Positions 26,468 through 38,708 are shown, counted from the first letter of the stretch. The stretch is DNA of 64,000 nt from Staphylococcus sp. 17KM0847 (GCF_013463155.1 NZ_CP040781.1:1426001-1490000); one strand, 5' to 3'. Numbers and translations: made by a program. Notes: generated by a model not told the origin, from the letters alone.

Positions 26468-26909
26468 GCTCAAGAGCCTCCTTAATCGCTTGATAATGTT
26501 CACCTTGCGCTTCAATCTGCAATATTCGCTCCGATTCATTTACACTTTCTATTGTTATTTTAAGAAATGATTGTGGTAAAAATTCCGAAATGAATTGACT
26601 CCATTCAATGACAGTCACTGCCTGATCATTGAAATATTCATCAAAGCCTAAGTCTTCTTCCGAGTCTTCTAAACGATAGCAGTCCATATGATGAAATTTT
26701 AAAGTACGACCTCTATAAGACTTAATAATATTAAATGTCGGTGAATTAATTGTACGCTTAACCCCTAATGCACGACCTAAAAATTGACTAAACGTTGTCT
26801 TTCCTGCCCCAAGGTCTCCATCCAATAATAAAACATCTTGCGCTTGAAGATATTTTGCCAAATGTTGAGCAAAATCTTCCATCTCTGCTAAGTTGTTAAT
26901 TTTTTTCAT
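26460..26909 (-). CDS. tsaE: tRNA t6A ATPase TsaE
   Basis: A 149-residue P-loop ATPase. Walker A DGDLGAGKTTFSQ lies near residue 35 and the family motif SPTFNIIKSY follows, then HMDCYRLED. It resets the TsaBD complex. First gene of the minus-strand t6A cluster, read away from the ilv operon; AGGAG lies before the ATG. Confidence 0.94.
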   Translation of the reverse strand: MKKINNLAEMEDFAQHLAKYLQAQDVLLLDGDLGAGKTTFSQFLGRALGVKRTINSPTFNIIKSYRGRTLKFHHMDCYRLEDSEEDLGFDEYFNDQAVTVIEWSQFISEFLPQSFLKITIESVNESERILQIEAQGEHYQAIKEALEHV

Positions 26910-27116
26910 ATTTTGTACTCCTGACTCAAATTTCTTATCTATTGTATCAAATTTTAATAGACTTTACTCGTTCAAGAAAATGACAACAACATTTTAACAT
27001 CATTCTTAGTAATTAGCTTCATTCTCAAAGTACTTATATTACTTTTATCTTCTTATGTTTTCTATATCTAATCCCATATTTCTATTACGCCTCTATTATA
27101 GTTAAACGACTTAAAT

Positions 27117-27131
27117 TATTTTCAGAAAATT
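27117..27131. promoter_or_regulatory. CodY box upstream of the ilv-leu operon
   Basis: TATTTTCAGAAAATT matches the CodY consensus AATTTTCWGAAAATT at 14 of 15 positions. It lies 13 bases upstream of the -35 box. CodY represses this operon in S. aureus when isoleucine and GTP are plentiful. Confidence 0.85.
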
Positions 27132-27143
27132 TATAATTTATTA

Positions 27144-27172
27144 TTGACTTCTGGAATCAAATGCGTTAGATT
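27144..27172 (+). promoter_or_regulatory. ilv-leu operon promoter
   Basis: TTGACT (27144-27149), 17 bases, TAGATT (27167-27172). Transcription would start near 27180, giving a leader of about 290 bases before ilvD. The 26910-27116 stretch between tsaE and this region holds no other clear signal. Confidence 0.7.
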
Positions 27173-27262
27173 TAGTTTATCAATTTTTTAGACAATTCTT
27201 TCATTTCAAAAATTGAGAGATTTTTTATATTCCATTCAACATATTTACAAAGGAGCGTATTA

Positions 27263-27343
27263 ATGATGATGGCTAAACATTCACAACCTCACCAACAATT
27301 TAATATTGTCATTTTATTATTACGCACAGGACTGGAGCTTTAG
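27263..27343 (+). CDS. ilv-leu operon leader peptide (attenuator peptide)
   Basis: A 26-codon reading frame with a good ribosome site (AAAGGAG, seven bases before the first ATG). Codons 15-20 read Ile-Val-Ile-Leu-Leu-Leu, and Leu recurs at codons 24 and 26, so stalling would report charged branched-chain tRNA levels. The stop TAG is at 27341-27343. It lies just before the paired RNA segments of the attenuator. A leucine-rich attenuator peptide is established for the same operon in S. aureus. Confidence 0.9.
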   Translation: MMMAKHSQPHQQFNIVILLLRTGLEL

Positions 27344-27436
27344 TAGGCAACTTTTACTAAACCGCTTAAGTCCTATTTCTAGTTGAATGGGACTTACAAA
27401 GATACGTCCCAATTCATTTGGGGCGTATCTTTTTTA
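27328..27436 (+). promoter_or_regulatory. Transcription attenuator of the ilv-leu operon
   Basis: Mutually exclusive pairings: segment 1 AGGACT (27328-27333) with segment 2 AGTCCT (27369-27374); segment 2 (AAGTCC) with segment 3 GGGACTT (27389-27395); segment 3 (GGGAC) with segment 4 GTCCC (27406-27410); segment 4 AAGATACGTCCC (27399-27410) with segment 5 GGGCGTATCTT (27421-27431), the terminator followed by TTTTTATTTT. A ribosome stalled at the Ile/Val codons leaves 1 free, so 1:2 and 3:4 form and the terminator is blocked; a ribosome reaching the stop covers 1, so 2:3 and 4:5 form. Confidence 0.85.
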
Positions 27437-27467
27437 TTTTCTGCAAACATTCAAGGAGGCATTTAAC

Positions 27468-29156
27468 ATGAGAAGTGACATGATCAAAAAAGGAGATCAC
27501 CAAGCACCCGCAAGAAGTTTATTACACGCAACAGGACAAATTAAATCGCCCACGGATATGAATAAACCTTTTATCGCGATTTGCAATTCATATATCGATA
27601 TCGTTCCAGGACATGTCCACCTACGCGAACTCGGTGATATCGCGAAAGAAGCTATTCGCGAAGCAGGAGGCGTACCCTTTGAGTTCAATACTATTGGCGT
27701 CGATGACGGTATCGCAATGGGACATATCGGTATGCGTTACTCACTCCCAAGCCGTGAGATTATTGCAGACGCAGCTGAAACTGTCATTAATGCACATTGG
27801 TTTGACGGTGTCTTCTATATCCCAAACTGTGATAAAATCACGCCCGGTATGATGCTCGCAGCAATGCGCACTAATGTACCTGCTATCTTTTGTTCAGGTG
27901 GTCCGATGAAAGCAGGATTATCTTCTCAAGGTAAAGCACTTACCCTCTCCTCTATGTTTGAAGCGGTTGGTGCATTTAAAGAAGGTAAAATGACAAAAGA
28001 GACCTTTTTAGAAATGGAACAAAATGCCTGTCCAACTTGTGGTTCCTGCTCAGGTATGTTTACAGCTAACTCTATGAACTGCCTCATGGAAGTACTGGGC
28101 CTAGCTCTACCTTATAATGGAACAGCTCTAGCTATTAGTGAACAACGACGTGAAATGATTAAACAAGCTGCAAAACAACTCGTTTACAATGTTAAACATG
28201 ATATTAAACCACGAGATATAGTTACGAAAGAAGCCATTGATGATGCCTTTGCACTCGATATGGCAATGGGTGGTTCAACAAATACCGTTTTACATACATT
28301 AGCTATTGCACAAGAAGCAGGAATCGATTATGACTTATCACGTATTAACGATATCGCTAAGAAAACACCTTACTTATCTAAAATTGCACCGAGTTCCTCT
28401 TATTCCATGGAAGATGTGCATTTAGCAGGTGGTGTCCCTGCCATTATTAATGAATTGATGAAAAAAGAAGGCGTCTTACACCCTGATCGTATTACTGTAA
28501 CGGGACAGTCTTTACGTGAAAACAATGAAGGTAAAGAAATCATAAATGATCAAGTCATTCGTAAACTCGATCACCCTTATGACAAAGAAGGCGGACTTTC
28601 AATCTTATATGGCAATATCGCGCCTAACGGGGCAGTGATCAAAGTAGGAGGTGTCGATCCTTCGATTAAGACTTTTAAAGGTAAAGCCATTTGTTTTGAT
28701 AGTCATGATGAAGCGGTTGCAGCTATTGACGATCATACTGTCAAAGCAGGACATGTCGTGGTTATCCGCTATGAAGGACCTAAAGGCGGTCCTGGAATGC
28801 CAGAAATGTTAGCTCCCACTTCTTCAATCGTTGGACGTGGCTTAGGTAAAGACGTAGCACTTATTACAGATGGCCGCTTCTCAGGGGCAACACGCGGCAT
28901 CGCAGTTGGACATATTTCTCCTGAAGCAGCTTCAGGAGGTCCAATCGGCTTAATTGAAAACGGAGATGATATTACCATTGATCTCACCAATCGTACATTA
29001 GAACTACATGTAGATGATGAAACACTCCATGCACGTAAAGCCAATCAAAGACCTTTCAAGGCAAAAGTTAAAACAGGTTACTTAGCACGCTACACAGCAC
29101 TTGTTACAAGCGCAAATACGGGTGGCGTTATGAAAGTACCCGATGCATTACTATAA
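27468..29156 (+). CDS. ilvD: Dihydroxy-acid dehydratase
   Basis: A 562-residue Fe-S enzyme catalysing the third step of isoleucine and valine synthesis. Cluster ligands are visible in [15 protein letters not shown] and [12 protein letters not shown]. The start is ATG 27468 ([17 protein letters not shown]) after AAGGAGG; the in-frame extension upstream covers the terminator and is not coding. First structural gene of the nine-gene operon. Confidence 0.97.
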   Translation: MRSDMIKKGDHQAPARSLLHATGQIKSPTDMNKPFIAICNSYIDIVPGHVHLRELGDIAKEAIREAGGVPFEFNTIGVDDGIAMGHIGMRYSLPSREIIADAAETVINAHWFDGVFYIPNCDKITPGMMLAAMRTNVPAIFCSGGPMKAGLSSQGKALTLSSMFEAVGAFKEGKMTKETFLEMEQNACPTCGSCSGMFTANSMNCLMEVLGLALPYNGTALAISEQRREMIKQAAKQLVYNVKHDIKPRDIVTKEAIDDAFALDMAMGGSTNTVLHTLAIAQEAGIDYDLSRINDIAKKTPYLSKIAPSSSYSMEDVHLAGGVPAIINELMKKEGVLHPDRITVTGQSLRENNEGKEIINDQVIRKLDHPYDKEGGLSILYGNIAPNGAVIKVGGVDPSIKTFKGKAICFDSHDEAVAAIDDHTVKAGHVVVIRYEGPKGGPGMPEMLAPTSSIVGRGLGKDVALITDGRFSGATRGIAVGHISPEAASGGPIGLIENGDDITIDLTNRTLELHVDDETLHARKANQRPFKAKVKTGYLARYTALVTSANTGGVMKVPDALL

Positions 29157-29173
29157 CATTGGAGGTAGCTATT

Positions 29174-30916
29174 ATGGTAAAACAAGAAAAAGTATTGGAT
29201 ACAGCAAGTCATGATACAACTTATACAGAACAAACTTTAAAATCTGGATCACAATTATTGCTCGATGCATTAATCGAAGCGCAAGTTGACTATATTTTTG
29301 GATATCCCGGCGGTGCTGTCCTTCCCCTCTATGACACACTCTATGATGATAACGGTCCAAAGCATATTTTATACAGACACGAACAGGGGGCAACACATGC
29401 CGCTGAAGGTTATGCCCGTGTAAGTGGTAAAACAGGTGTCGTTATCGTAACAAGTGGTCCCGGAGCAACAAACGCTATCACCGGTATTGCTGATGCATAT
29501 AGCGATTCTCTCCCTCTTGTTATTATTACAGGACAAGTTGCTTCAGCAGGTATTGGTAAAGACGCCTTCCAAGAAGCCGATATTTTATCAATGACAACAC
29601 CGATTACAAAGCATAATTATCAGATTCGTAACGTCAAAGATATCCCAAAAGTAGTAAAAGAAGCATTTCATGTTGCGAATTCTGGTCGTAAAGGACCTGT
29701 GGTTATTGACTTCCCAAAAGATATGGGTGTTTTATCAACAGACGCAGTACATGACACGACTGTTTACACACCCGGCTATCAAGTCAACACTACGCCACAT
29801 GTTGATGAAATAAAAACACTACACCATTATTTAGCAAACGCAAAAAAACCGCTTGTTCTTGCAGGTGCTGGTATCAATTTTGCTCGTGCCAACAGTGAAC
29901 TCGTAACATGGATAGAGCGCTATCAAATACCTGTCGTTACAACATTACATGGGCTAGGTGCCGTTCCTCATGACCATCCACTTTTTCTCGGTATGGGAGG
30001 CATGCATGGTTCATATGCAAGTAATATGGCATTAACAGAGTGTGATTTATTAATTAACTTCGGTTCAAGGTTCGATGATCGTCTCGCGAGTAAACCAGAC
30101 GCATTTGCACCTCATGCAACAATTGTTCATATCGATATTGATCCTTCTGAAATCAATAAAGTCATTAACACTGATCTAGGCATTGTTGCAGATGTAAAGG
30201 AAGTGCTAGAACAGCTCTTATTACTCGAAACACATTCTACTCATCATGAACCTTGGTTAAATGAAGTAGAACAATATCGTACCCAACATCCACTCAGCTA
30301 CCAGCCTACTGACAATCCACTGTACAGTAAGCCACAACAGGCTATTGAATACATTGGACATTTAACTCATGGTGATGCGCTTGTTGCAACAGATGTAGGT
30401 CAACATCAAATGTGGGTCGCACAATTCTATCCATTTAAAACACATGGTCAACTGATTACAAGTGGTGGACTCGGTACGATGGGATTTGGTATTCCTGCTG
30501 CAATTGGTGCAAAGTTTGCGCAACCAGATGCCACAGTAGTTGCTTTTGTCGGTGACGGTGGTTTCCAAATGACCAATCAAGAAATGGCACTGCTCAATGA
30601 ATATAAACTCGACGTTAAAATTGTCCTAATTAATAACGGTACACTGGGCATGGTTAAACAATGGCAAGATAAGTTTTTTGATCAACGTTTCTCACATTCT
30701 GTTTTTAATGGACAGCCTGATTTTCTAAAAATGGCTGAATCATACGGGGTTAAAGGCTTTTTAATAGACCATGCAAATGATTTAGAAACACAACTTACAG
30801 CAGCATTCAACTACGATGGTCCTGCATTGATTGATATTCGTATCTCCCCTGTTGAAGCTGTACTACCAATGGTACCAAGTGGTAAAGCAAATCACGAAAT
30901 GGAGGGCTTACAATGA
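29174..30916 (+). CDS. ilvB: Acetolactate synthase large subunit
   Basis: A 580-residue thiamine-diphosphate enzyme condensing pyruvate with pyruvate or 2-oxobutyrate. The N-terminal active-site YPGGAVLPLYD and RHEQGATHAAEGYAR hold the catalytic glutamate; the cofactor motif GDGGFQMTNQEMALL starts near residue 460. GGAGG precedes the ATG at 29174. Its end overlaps ilvH by four bases. Confidence 0.97.
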   Translation: MVKQEKVLDTASHDTTYTEQTLKSGSQLLLDALIEAQVDYIFGYPGGAVLPLYDTLYDDNGPKHILYRHEQGATHAAEGYARVSGKTGVVIVTSGPGATNAITGIADAYSDSLPLVIITGQVASAGIGKDAFQEADILSMTTPITKHNYQIRNVKDIPKVVKEAFHVANSGRKGPVVIDFPKDMGVLSTDAVHDTTVYTPGYQVNTTPHVDEIKTLHHYLANAKKPLVLAGAGINFARANSELVTWIERYQIPVVTTLHGLGAVPHDHPLFLGMGGMHGSYASNMALTECDLLINFGSRFDDRLASKPDAFAPHATIVHIDIDPSEINKVINTDLGIVADVKEVLEQLLLLETHSTHHEPWLNEVEQYRTQHPLSYQPTDNPLYSKPQQAIEYIGHLTHGDALVATDVGQHQMWVAQFYPFKTHGQLITSGGLGTMGFGIPAAIGAKFAQPDATVVAFVGDGGFQMTNQEMALLNEYKLDVKIVLINNGTLGMVKQWQDKFFDQRFSHSVFNGQPDFLKMAESYGVKGFLIDHANDLETQLTAAFNYDGPALIDIRISPVEAVLPMVPSGKANHEMEGLQ

Positions 30917-31386
30917 AACGTACTTTTAAGCTAACGGTATTCGACAAAGCTGGAACATTAAACAGGCTAACAAGTACATTTGTTAGACGTCAATTTAATA
31001 TCATTAATTTAACGGTGACACAAACATTAGAACCCGGTATTTCCGATATTACATTTGTAGCTGAAGTCTCTGATAACCAATCTGTTAATACCATTATTCA
31101 ACAATTAAAAAAACAAGTGAATACACTCACTGTCGAAGATGTAACAGATACAAATATTTTTAACAGGGCTTTATTACTCATTAAAGTAAAAAAAACTGAC
31201 ACCCTCGAATCATTAAACCAAGCTTTACAACCTTATGATGCGCTAGTGTCTCTATTAAAGGAAGACAATGCATATTATTATTTACAAGCATGTGGTCCCC
31301 AAGACACCTTAGATACACTGATTGACAACCTATCATCATTTGGTATTGAACAAGTATCTCGTACAGGTTCAGCCAGCATTTCCTAA
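30913..31386 (+). CDS. ilvH: Acetolactate synthase small (regulatory) subunit
   Basis: A 157-residue protein with an N-terminal ACT domain (residues ~1-75, FDKAGTLNRLTSTFVRRQFN) that binds the feedback inhibitor valine, and a C-terminal domain contacting the catalytic subunit. The ATGA overlap with ilvB implies coupled, near-equimolar synthesis. Confidence 0.93.
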   Translation: MKRTFKLTVFDKAGTLNRLTSTFVRRQFNIINLTVTQTLEPGISDITFVAEVSDNQSVNTIIQQLKKQVNTLTVEDVTDTNIFNRALLLIKVKKTDTLESLNQALQPYDALVSLLKEDNAYYYLQACGPQDTLDTLIDNLSSFGIEQVSRTGSASIS

Positions 31387-32427
<1,041 letters not shown>

Positions 32428-32429
32428 TA

Positions 32430-32538
32430 AGACATCAACAGTAATAACGTACATCAATTCACTGAGAAGATCAGTATGAAACGACTGGGTTGAAAGTATA
32501 TTTATTTCAAATTTTCAGCCCTAGTCACATTGATGTCT
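32430..32538 (+). ncRNA. Three-branched RNA structure between ilvC and leuA
   Basis: The 161-base gap between ilvC and leuA folds on paper into a closing stem AGACATCAA/TTGATGTCT (32430-32438 with 32530-32538), a small hairpin ACTGA/TCAGT (32461-32475), and a longer stem GACTGGGTTGAAA with TTTTCAGCCCTAGTC (32483-32525). No T-run follows, so it is not an ordinary terminator, and no T-box sequence is present. It could be an mRNA processing or stability element, or a regulator of leuABCD relative to ilvDBHC. Confidence 0.5.
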
Positions 32539-32588
32539 CTGTCATTTAATATCTTCAATTAATATTTTATTTAAAGGGGTTGTTAACA

Positions 32589-34124
32589 ATGTCTAGCCAT
32601 ATTCAAATTTTTGATACTACACTACGAGATGGTGAACAAACACCGGGGGTCAGCTTTTCTTTTGACGAACGCTTAAAAATTGCTATGACTTTGGAGGAAT
32701 GGGGTGTGGATGTGATAGAAGCTGGATTTCCGGCATCTAGTGAAGGAAGTTTTGCCTCTGTTCAAGCCATTTCACAACATTTAAAACATTCAACAGTAAC
32801 AGGACTTGCACGGTGCTTAACATCTGATATTGATGCAGTATATGAAGCAACAAAAGATGCTGTTTCACCTTCTATTCATGTTTTTATTGCTACAAGTCCT
32901 ATCCATTTATCTTCAAAACTTAATATGACAGAAGAACAGGTATTAGATGCCATAGATAAACATGTACGTTATGCCAAAGCACGTTTTGATGTTGTACAAT
33001 TTTCACCAGAAGATGCGACACGTACGCCTTTACCTTTTCTCGTTCAAAGTGTTCAAACTGCTGTAAATGCTGGAGCAACTGTTATTAATATTCCTGATAC
33101 AGTAGGTTATACTTATCCAAGTGAATATGGCAAAATTTTCAAAACACTCCTCGATAAAGTGCAATCAACAGAGCCAATCACATATAGTGCGCATTGTCAT
33201 GATGATCTGGGTCTTGCTGTTGCTAATAGCATGGCAGCTATTGAAAATGGTGCAACACGTATTGAAGGTACGGTCAATGGTATCGGAGAACGTGCTGGTA
33301 ACACTGCATTGGAAGAAGTCGCACTTGGTCTATATGTCCGTCAAGATCATTATCAAATACAAACTAACATTAAACTTAATAGAACTAAATATACATCAGA
33401 TTTAGTCGCACGTTATGCAGGTATTCGTGTCCCTCGTAATAAAGCGATTGTTGGCAAAAATGCTTTCAGTCACGAATCAGGTATTCATCAAGATGGTTTC
33501 TTAAAAAATCCTGAAACATACGAAATTATGACCCCTCAACTCGTCGGCATACATAGCACAGAACTCCCTCTTGGTAAACTATCTGGAAAACATGCATTCC
33601 AAGAGAAACTTACACAACTTGGTTATTCAATAGAAGCCGACGAGCAAAAAGTATTGTTTAAAGCTTTCAAAGATATTGCTGATAAGAAAAAACATATCAC
33701 AGATAAAGATATTCATGCATTGATTCAAGGTACTACACACGAAAAACAATCCACCTATCATCTTGTTTCATTGCAATTACAATTTGTTTCCAACGGACTT
33801 CAAAGTGCTGTTGTCGTACTTGAAGATAAAGAGGGTCATATTTACCAAGATAGTAGTATTGGCACTGGTTCTATTTTAGCCATCTACAACGCTATTGATC
33901 GTATTCTGGATTGTCAACCTGAATTAATCGACTATCGTATTGATGCTGTTACAGAAGGACGAGATGCTCAAGCAGAAGTCCATGTTTCATTACAACTAGA
34001 TCACCAACGCGTTACGGGTGTTGGATTTGATCATGATATTTTATACGCTTCATGTAAAGCCTATGTTGAAGCAGCTTCTCAATTCGTATCACAACAACAA
34101 AATGAAGAAGGTGCATTATCATGA
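32589..34124 (+). CDS. leuA: 2-isopropylmalate synthase
   Basis: A 511-residue enzyme, first committed step of leucine synthesis. The TIM-barrel part starts with [17 protein letters not shown], with metal-binding [12 protein letters not shown] and [12 protein letters not shown] motifs; the C-terminal ~120 residues form the leucine-binding regulatory domain. The start is ATG 32589 after AAAGGGG. It overlaps leuB by four bases. Confidence 0.96.
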   Translation: MSSHIQIFDTTLRDGEQTPGVSFSFDERLKIAMTLEEWGVDVIEAGFPASSEGSFASVQAISQHLKHSTVTGLARCLTSDIDAVYEATKDAVSPSIHVFIATSPIHLSSKLNMTEEQVLDAIDKHVRYAKARFDVVQFSPEDATRTPLPFLVQSVQTAVNAGATVINIPDTVGYTYPSEYGKIFKTLLDKVQSTEPITYSAHCHDDLGLAVANSMAAIENGATRIEGTVNGIGERAGNTALEEVALGLYVRQDHYQIQTNIKLNRTKYTSDLVARYAGIRVPRNKAIVGKNAFSHESGIHQDGFLKNPETYEIMTPQLVGIHSTELPLGKLSGKHAFQEKLTQLGYSIEADEQKVLFKAFKDIADKKKHITDKDIHALIQGTTHEKQSTYHLVSLQLQFVSNGLQSAVVVLEDKEGHIYQDSSIGTGSILAIYNAIDRILDCQPELIDYRIDAVTEGRDAQAEVHVSLQLDHQRVTGVGFDHDILYASCKAYVEAASQFVSQQQNEEGALS

Positions 34125-35170
34125 CCTTTCGTATTGTTGCACTTCCCGGTGATGGCATCGGTCCAGAAATTATGACAGGAACACTCTATATACTCGAATT
34201 ATTATCTGAAAAGTTCGACTTCTCTTACGATATAGATATTCATATGATGGGAGGATGTGCCATTGATACCTATGGGACACCCCTTCCTAATGAAACATTA
34301 ACAGCCTGTCAAAATGCCGATGCAATATTACTCGCAGCTATTGGCGGTCCTCAGTGGCAAGACCCACAAAACCGTCCCGAACAAGGTTTACTCCAGTTAC
34401 GTCAAGCACTCAAACTATTCGCTAATATTCGACCGACACGTGTCAGCCCTTATACCGTTAATTTATCACCACTTAAACCAGAAATTGTTGCACAAACAGA
34501 TTTTATTATTGTCCGCGAACTAACAGGAGGTATTTATTTTGGAGCGCCACGTCATTGGGATGACATGAAAGCTCTAGACTCATTGACGTATACAGTCGAA
34601 GAAATTGAACGCCTTGCGCACGTTGGTTTTCAACTTGCACAACAGCGCCGTCACAAGCTCACATCCGTAGATAAAGAAAATGTATTAGCTTCTAGTAAAC
34701 TTTGGCGTCATACAGTGAATAAGATTGCACAACATTATCCAGATGTTAAGGTCGAACACTTGCTTGTTGATGCATGTAGTATGCACTTACTTAAACGTCC
34801 AACTGACTTTGATGTCATCATTACCGAAAATTTATTTGGTGATATTTTAAGTGACGAAGCGTCTATGCTACCGGGTTCTTTAGGTTTATCCCCTTCCTCA
34901 AGTTTTGGAGATTCAGGACCCGCACTCTATGAACCTATTCATGGCTCCGCACCTGATATCGCTGGTCAAAATTGTGCTAATCCATTTGGCATGTTACTTT
35001 CACTTGCGATGTGCTTACGCAATTCTGCAAAACGTAACGATATGGCGACTTGGCTTGAACAAACGATTGATACACTTATTGCTGAACATATAACAACAGC
35101 TGACCTAGGTGGACATGCAACAACATCTACCATTTTTGATACTATTGCAGCTCGTATTAAGGAGGTATAA
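34121..35170 (+). CDS. leuB: 3-isopropylmalate dehydrogenase
   Basis: A 349-residue NAD-dependent decarboxylating dehydrogenase. The N-terminal [11 protein letters not shown], the substrate-binding [11 protein letters not shown] and the NAD-binding [13 protein letters not shown] motifs are intact. The start overlaps leuA (ATGA), and leuC begins three bases after the stop. Confidence 0.96.
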   Translation: MTFRIVALPGDGIGPEIMTGTLYILELLSEKFDFSYDIDIHMMGGCAIDTYGTPLPNETLTACQNADAILLAAIGGPQWQDPQNRPEQGLLQLRQALKLFANIRPTRVSPYTVNLSPLKPEIVAQTDFIIVRELTGGIYFGAPRHWDDMKALDSLTYTVEEIERLAHVGFQLAQQRRHKLTSVDKENVLASSKLWRHTVNKIAQHYPDVKVEHLLVDACSMHLLKRPTDFDVIITENLFGDILSDEASMLPGSLGLSPSSSFGDSGPALYEPIHGSAPDIAGQNCANPFGMLLSLAMCLRNSAKRNDMATWLEQTIDTLIAEHITTADLGGHATTSTIFDTIAARIKEV

Positions 35171-35173
35171 ATC

Positions 35174-36547
35174 ATGGGACAAACACTATTTGATAAAATT
35201 TGGAACCAACATACAATTACAGGTCAACCTGGCGAACCTCAATTATTATATATTGATTTACATCTTATTCATGAAGTCACTTCACCTCAAGCCTTTGAAG
35301 GTTTACGACTCCAAAATAGAAAGCTGCGAAGACCTGACTTAACATTCGGAACATTGGATCACAACGTACCGACTATTGATATATTTAATATTCGAGATGA
35401 TATTGCAAATAAACAGATCGAAGCACTACAACAAAACTGCAAGGCATTTGATGTCACACTGTTTGATATGGGTTCGGATGAACAAGGTATTGTACATATG
35501 GTGGGTCCTGAAATGGGATTAACGCAACCCGGTAAAACTGTTGTTTGTGGTGACTCACATACTGCCACTCATGGTGCTTTTGGTGCAATCGCTTTTGGTA
35601 TTGGGACAAGTGAAGTGGAACATGTTTTTGCAACACAAACACTTTGGCAAACAAAACCTAAAAATTTAAAAGTTGTTGTTTCTGGAAAGCTCCCTTATGG
35701 TGTCTACGCTAAAGATATTATTTTACACCTTATCAATCAGTACGGCGTTGACTTTGGAACAGGTTATGCTATTGAGTTTGCAGGTGATACGATACAATCC
35801 CTTTCTATGGAAGGACGTATGACAATATGTAATATGGCGATTGAGGCTGGAGCAAAGTATGGTTTGATACAACCTGATGACACAACATATCAATATCTCG
35901 AAGGTCGACGCTATGCCCATCATATTGCTAATAAAAAAATGGCATGGCAAGCACTATATAGTGACACTGATGCTCAGTTTGACAAAGTTATTACATTAGA
36001 TGTAACACATTTAGAACCTCAAGTTACATGGGGAACAAGTCCAGAGATGGGTGTGAATTACAGTAGTCCATTTCCAAGTATCCATAATACAAATGATGCC
36101 CGTGCTTATGACTATATGGGATTACAGCCTGGACAAACTGCGTCTGATATTCCATTAGGCTATGTTTTTATCGGTTCATGTACCAATGCGCGCATCTCCG
36201 ACTTGATTGAAGCGAGTCAATTTGTCAAAGGACGACATGTTCATCCTAATATTACTGCAATCGTAGTACCAGGATCTCGACAAGTCAAAAAACAAGCAGA
36301 AAAACTCGGTCTAGATCAAATTTTTAAAGAAGCGGGTTTTGAATGGCGTGAACCCGGTTGTAGTATGTGTCTCGGTATGAATCCAGATCAAGTGCCAGCA
36401 GGTGTTCATTGTGCTTCAACGAGCAATCGCAACTTTGAAGGTCGACAAGGGAAAGGGGCCAGAACACATCTTGTCTCTCCTGCAATGGCGGCGGCAGCAG
36501 CAATACATGGACATTTTGTCGATGTAAGAAAGGTGGTAAATACATAA
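35174..36547 (+). CDS. leuC: 3-isopropylmalate dehydratase large subunit
   Basis: A 457-residue aconitase-family subunit carrying the 4Fe-4S cluster; ligands lie in [13 protein letters not shown] and [11 protein letters not shown], with [14 protein letters not shown] near residue 125. AAGGAGG precedes the ATG. The last base of its stop codon is the first base of leuD. Confidence 0.97.
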   Translation: MGQTLFDKIWNQHTITGQPGEPQLLYIDLHLIHEVTSPQAFEGLRLQNRKLRRPDLTFGTLDHNVPTIDIFNIRDDIANKQIEALQQNCKAFDVTLFDMGSDEQGIVHMVGPEMGLTQPGKTVVCGDSHTATHGAFGAIAFGIGTSEVEHVFATQTLWQTKPKNLKVVVSGKLPYGVYAKDIILHLINQYGVDFGTGYAIEFAGDTIQSLSMEGRMTICNMAIEAGAKYGLIQPDDTTYQYLEGRRYAHHIANKKMAWQALYSDTDAQFDKVITLDVTHLEPQVTWGTSPEMGVNYSSPFPSIHNTNDARAYDYMGLQPGQTASDIPLGYVFIGSCTNARISDLIEASQFVKGRHVHPNITAIVVPGSRQVKKQAEKLGLDQIFKEAGFEWREPGCSMCLGMNPDQVPAGVHCASTSNRNFEGRQGKGARTHLVSPAMAAAAAIHGHFVDVRKVVNT

Positions 36548-37122
36548 TGGAGATTAAACCGATTACACATTTCACAGGTAAAGTCGTTTCATTATTTCAT
36601 GACAATATTGATACAGACCAAATCATTCCCAAAGTGCACCTCAAACGTATTTCAAAACTGGGGTTTGGTCCGTTTTTATTCGACGAATGGCGTTACTTAG
36701 AAGATGGTACAGATAATCCAGACTTTCCTCTAAACCATCCTTCTGCTCAAGGTGCTTCCATTTTAGTAACAGGTGAAAACTTTGGTTGTGGTTCAAGTCG
36801 TGAACACGCTGCATGGGCTCTTAAAGATTATGGCTTCCAAGTGATTATAGCTGGAAGCTTTAGTGATATTTTTTATATGAATTGTACAAAAAATGCTTTA
36901 CTTCCTATCCAACTAGATCGAAAAATACGTGAACATTTGGCAACACAAACAGAAATTACAATTCATTTACCTGAGCAACAAATTCAAACATCAACACATA
37001 CTTTTCCATTTCATATTGATGAGACATGGAAGCATAAACTCATAAATGGCTTAGACGACATTGCATTAACCTTGCAATACGAATCAAAGATTACAGCATA
37101 CGAAAAACAAAACAACAAATAA
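36547..37122 (+). CDS. leuD: 3-isopropylmalate dehydratase small subunit
   Basis: A 191-residue swivelling-domain subunit that completes the LeuCD dehydratase. [10 protein letters not shown] and [17 protein letters not shown] are the family motifs. It follows leuC with a one-base overlap. Confidence 0.96.
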   Translation: MEIKPITHFTGKVVSLFHDNIDTDQIIPKVHLKRISKLGFGPFLFDEWRYLEDGTDNPDFPLNHPSAQGASILVTGENFGCGSSREHAAWALKDYGFQVIIAGSFSDIFYMNCTKNALLPIQLDRKIREHLATQTEITIHLPEQQIQTSTHTFPFHIDETWKHKLINGLDDIALTLQYESKITAYEKQNNK

Positions 37123-37134
37123 GGAGTGAACAAG

Positions 37135-38403
37135 ATGACTGTTCAAACACAAACTGTTCATGCAAAAGATGTAGATGAAGCCTTTTTACGAATTCAACAA
37201 ACCGTTAAACAAACACCATTAGAAAAGGATCACTATTTATCATTAAAATACAATTGTAACGTCTACTTAAAACGAGAAGATTTGCAGTGGGTGCGCTCTT
37301 TTAAACTCCGTGGTGCTTATCATGCAATCTCTGTTTTACCTCCAGAGCAACAATCTAAAGGAATTACATGTGCAAGTGCGGGTAACCATGCACAAGGTGT
37401 TGCTTTTACTGCTCGAAAATTAAATTTAAAAGCCGTTATTTTTATGCCAGTCACCACACCAAGTCAAAAAATCAATCAGGTTCAATTTTTTGGTGATACT
37501 AATGTTGAAATCAAACTTGTAGGCGATACATTTGATGATTGCCTACAAGAAGCACTTCAATATACAGATAAGCATCATATGACATTCATTGATCCATTTA
37601 ATAATGTACATACAATTGCAGGTCAAGGTACGCTAGCAAAAGAAATTTTACAATCAGCTGAGCAAGCGCAACTTTCTTTCGACTATCTATTTGGTGCTAT
37701 TGGCGGTGGCGGTTTAATGTCAGGTGTCGCCACTTATTTTGCAGAGTATTCACCGCATACAAAATTGATAGGTGTCGAACCATTAGGTGCTAGTAGTATG
37801 TACGCTGCTGTTCAACAACAGCAAGTCGTTACATTGCCGAATATCGATAAATTTGTCGACGGTGCATCTGTTGCCAGAGTGGGTGATATTACATTTAATA
37901 TATGTCGAAAACACCTCCACCATTATGTACAAGTAGATGAAGGTGCTGTTTGTTCAACTATCTTAGATATGTACTCAAAACAAGCCATTGTTGCAGAACC
38001 TGCAGGCGCATTAAGTGTTAGTGCCTTAGAACAGTATAAAGACGAAATTCAAGGGAAAAATGTAGTTTGTATCATTAGTGGTGGCAATAACGATATTAAT
38101 CGTATGAAAGAAATTGAAGAGCGTTCTCTACTCTTTGAAGAGATGAAACATTACTTTATCTTAAATTTTCCACAACGTCCAGGAGCATTGCGACAATTTG
38201 TTAATGATGTACTGGGTCCTTATGATGATATTACTAAATTTGAATACTTGAAAAAAGCGTCGCAAAATACAGGAACAGTCATTATTGGGATTCAGCTCCA
38301 AAATCATCAAGATCTTAAACAACTTCTTGCCAATGTCGATGCCTTTGATCCTAAAAATATTTATATCAACAAAAATAAAATGTTATATTCCTTGTTAATT
38401 TAA
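37135..38403 (+). CDS. ilvA: Threonine dehydratase, biosynthetic
   Basis: A 422-residue PLP enzyme making 2-oxobutyrate for isoleucine. The Schiff-base lysine is in [12 protein letters not shown] (near residue 61), the phosphate-binding loop is GGGGLMSG, and a C-terminal ACT-like region (residues ~335-410) provides feedback control. The start is ATG 37135, eight bases after AAGGAG. Last gene of the operon. Confidence 0.95.
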   Translation: MTVQTQTVHAKDVDEAFLRIQQTVKQTPLEKDHYLSLKYNCNVYLKREDLQWVRSFKLRGAYHAISVLPPEQQSKGITCASAGNHAQGVAFTARKLNLKAVIFMPVTTPSQKINQVQFFGDTNVEIKLVGDTFDDCLQEALQYTDKHHMTFIDPFNNVHTIAGQGTLAKEILQSAEQAQLSFDYLFGAIGGGGLMSGVATYFAEYSPHTKLIGVEPLGASSMYAAVQQQQVVTLPNIDKFVDGASVARVGDITFNICRKHLHHYVQVDEGAVCSTILDMYSKQAIVAEPAGALSVSALEQYKDEIQGKNVVCIISGGNNDINRMKEIEERSLLFEEMKHYFILNFPQRPGALRQFVNDVLGPYDDITKFEYLKKASQNTGTVIIGIQLQNHQDLKQLLANVDAFDPKNIYINKNKMLYSLLI

Positions 38404-38404
38404 A

Positions 38405-38450
38405 ATAACCGGACGACTTTTAATTTTTAATCTGAAAGTCGTCCGGTTAT
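38405..38450 (+). terminator. ilv-leu operon terminator
   Basis: ATAACCGGACGACTTT (38405-38420) pairs perfectly with AAAGTCGTCCGGTTAT (38435-38450), followed by TTAC. The following 38451-38620 contains no gene or clear signal. Confidence 0.9.
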
Positions 38451-38620
38451 TTACTTTAACCTTTTTCTATAACTTGTACTAGCTATTACGATATTATTCG
38501 TGCTTTGAAGTTATCAATATTTTGATCGCCAATACAACATACGTTTTATTTAATTATTGATACCTTTAATTTGGGCTTAAGGCACTTGAAAGTATAGAGA
38601 CAATGCGCTTTTTGTATACT

Positions 38621-38653
38621 AAAAAAAGTGAGACAGCATATGCCATCCCACCA
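38621..38653 (-). terminator. Second rRNA operon terminator
   Basis: On the minus strand GTGGGATGGCATATGC pairs with GCATATGC-type and TCTCAC bases and runs into TTTTTTT (complement of 38621-38627). It backs up the stronger terminator nearer to 5S. Confidence 0.7.
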
Positions 38654-38669
38654 CGAAAGGTGAAGAATC

Positions 38670-38699
38670 AAAAAAAGAGAGGTCACAATGACCTCCCTC
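38670..38699 (-). terminator. First rRNA operon terminator
   Basis: GAGGGAGGTCA and TGACCTCTC form a stem with a three-base loop on the minus strand, followed by TTTTTTT. It starts ~10 bases after the 5S 3' end. Confidence 0.88.
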
Positions 38700-38708
38700 A
38701 AAATAAAA

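Noticed and set aside
27180-27467. T-box riboswitch before ilvD
   Set aside because: No T-box core sequence (GGTGGNACC type) is present; a leader peptide with alternative stems explains the region better.
32428-32588. Intrinsic terminator or leuA T-box between ilvC and leuA
   Set aside because: The stems are not followed by a T-run, and no T-box motif is present.
35359-36575. Antisense frames within leuC and leuD
   Set aside because: They are shadows of strongly conserved genes, without ribosome sites.
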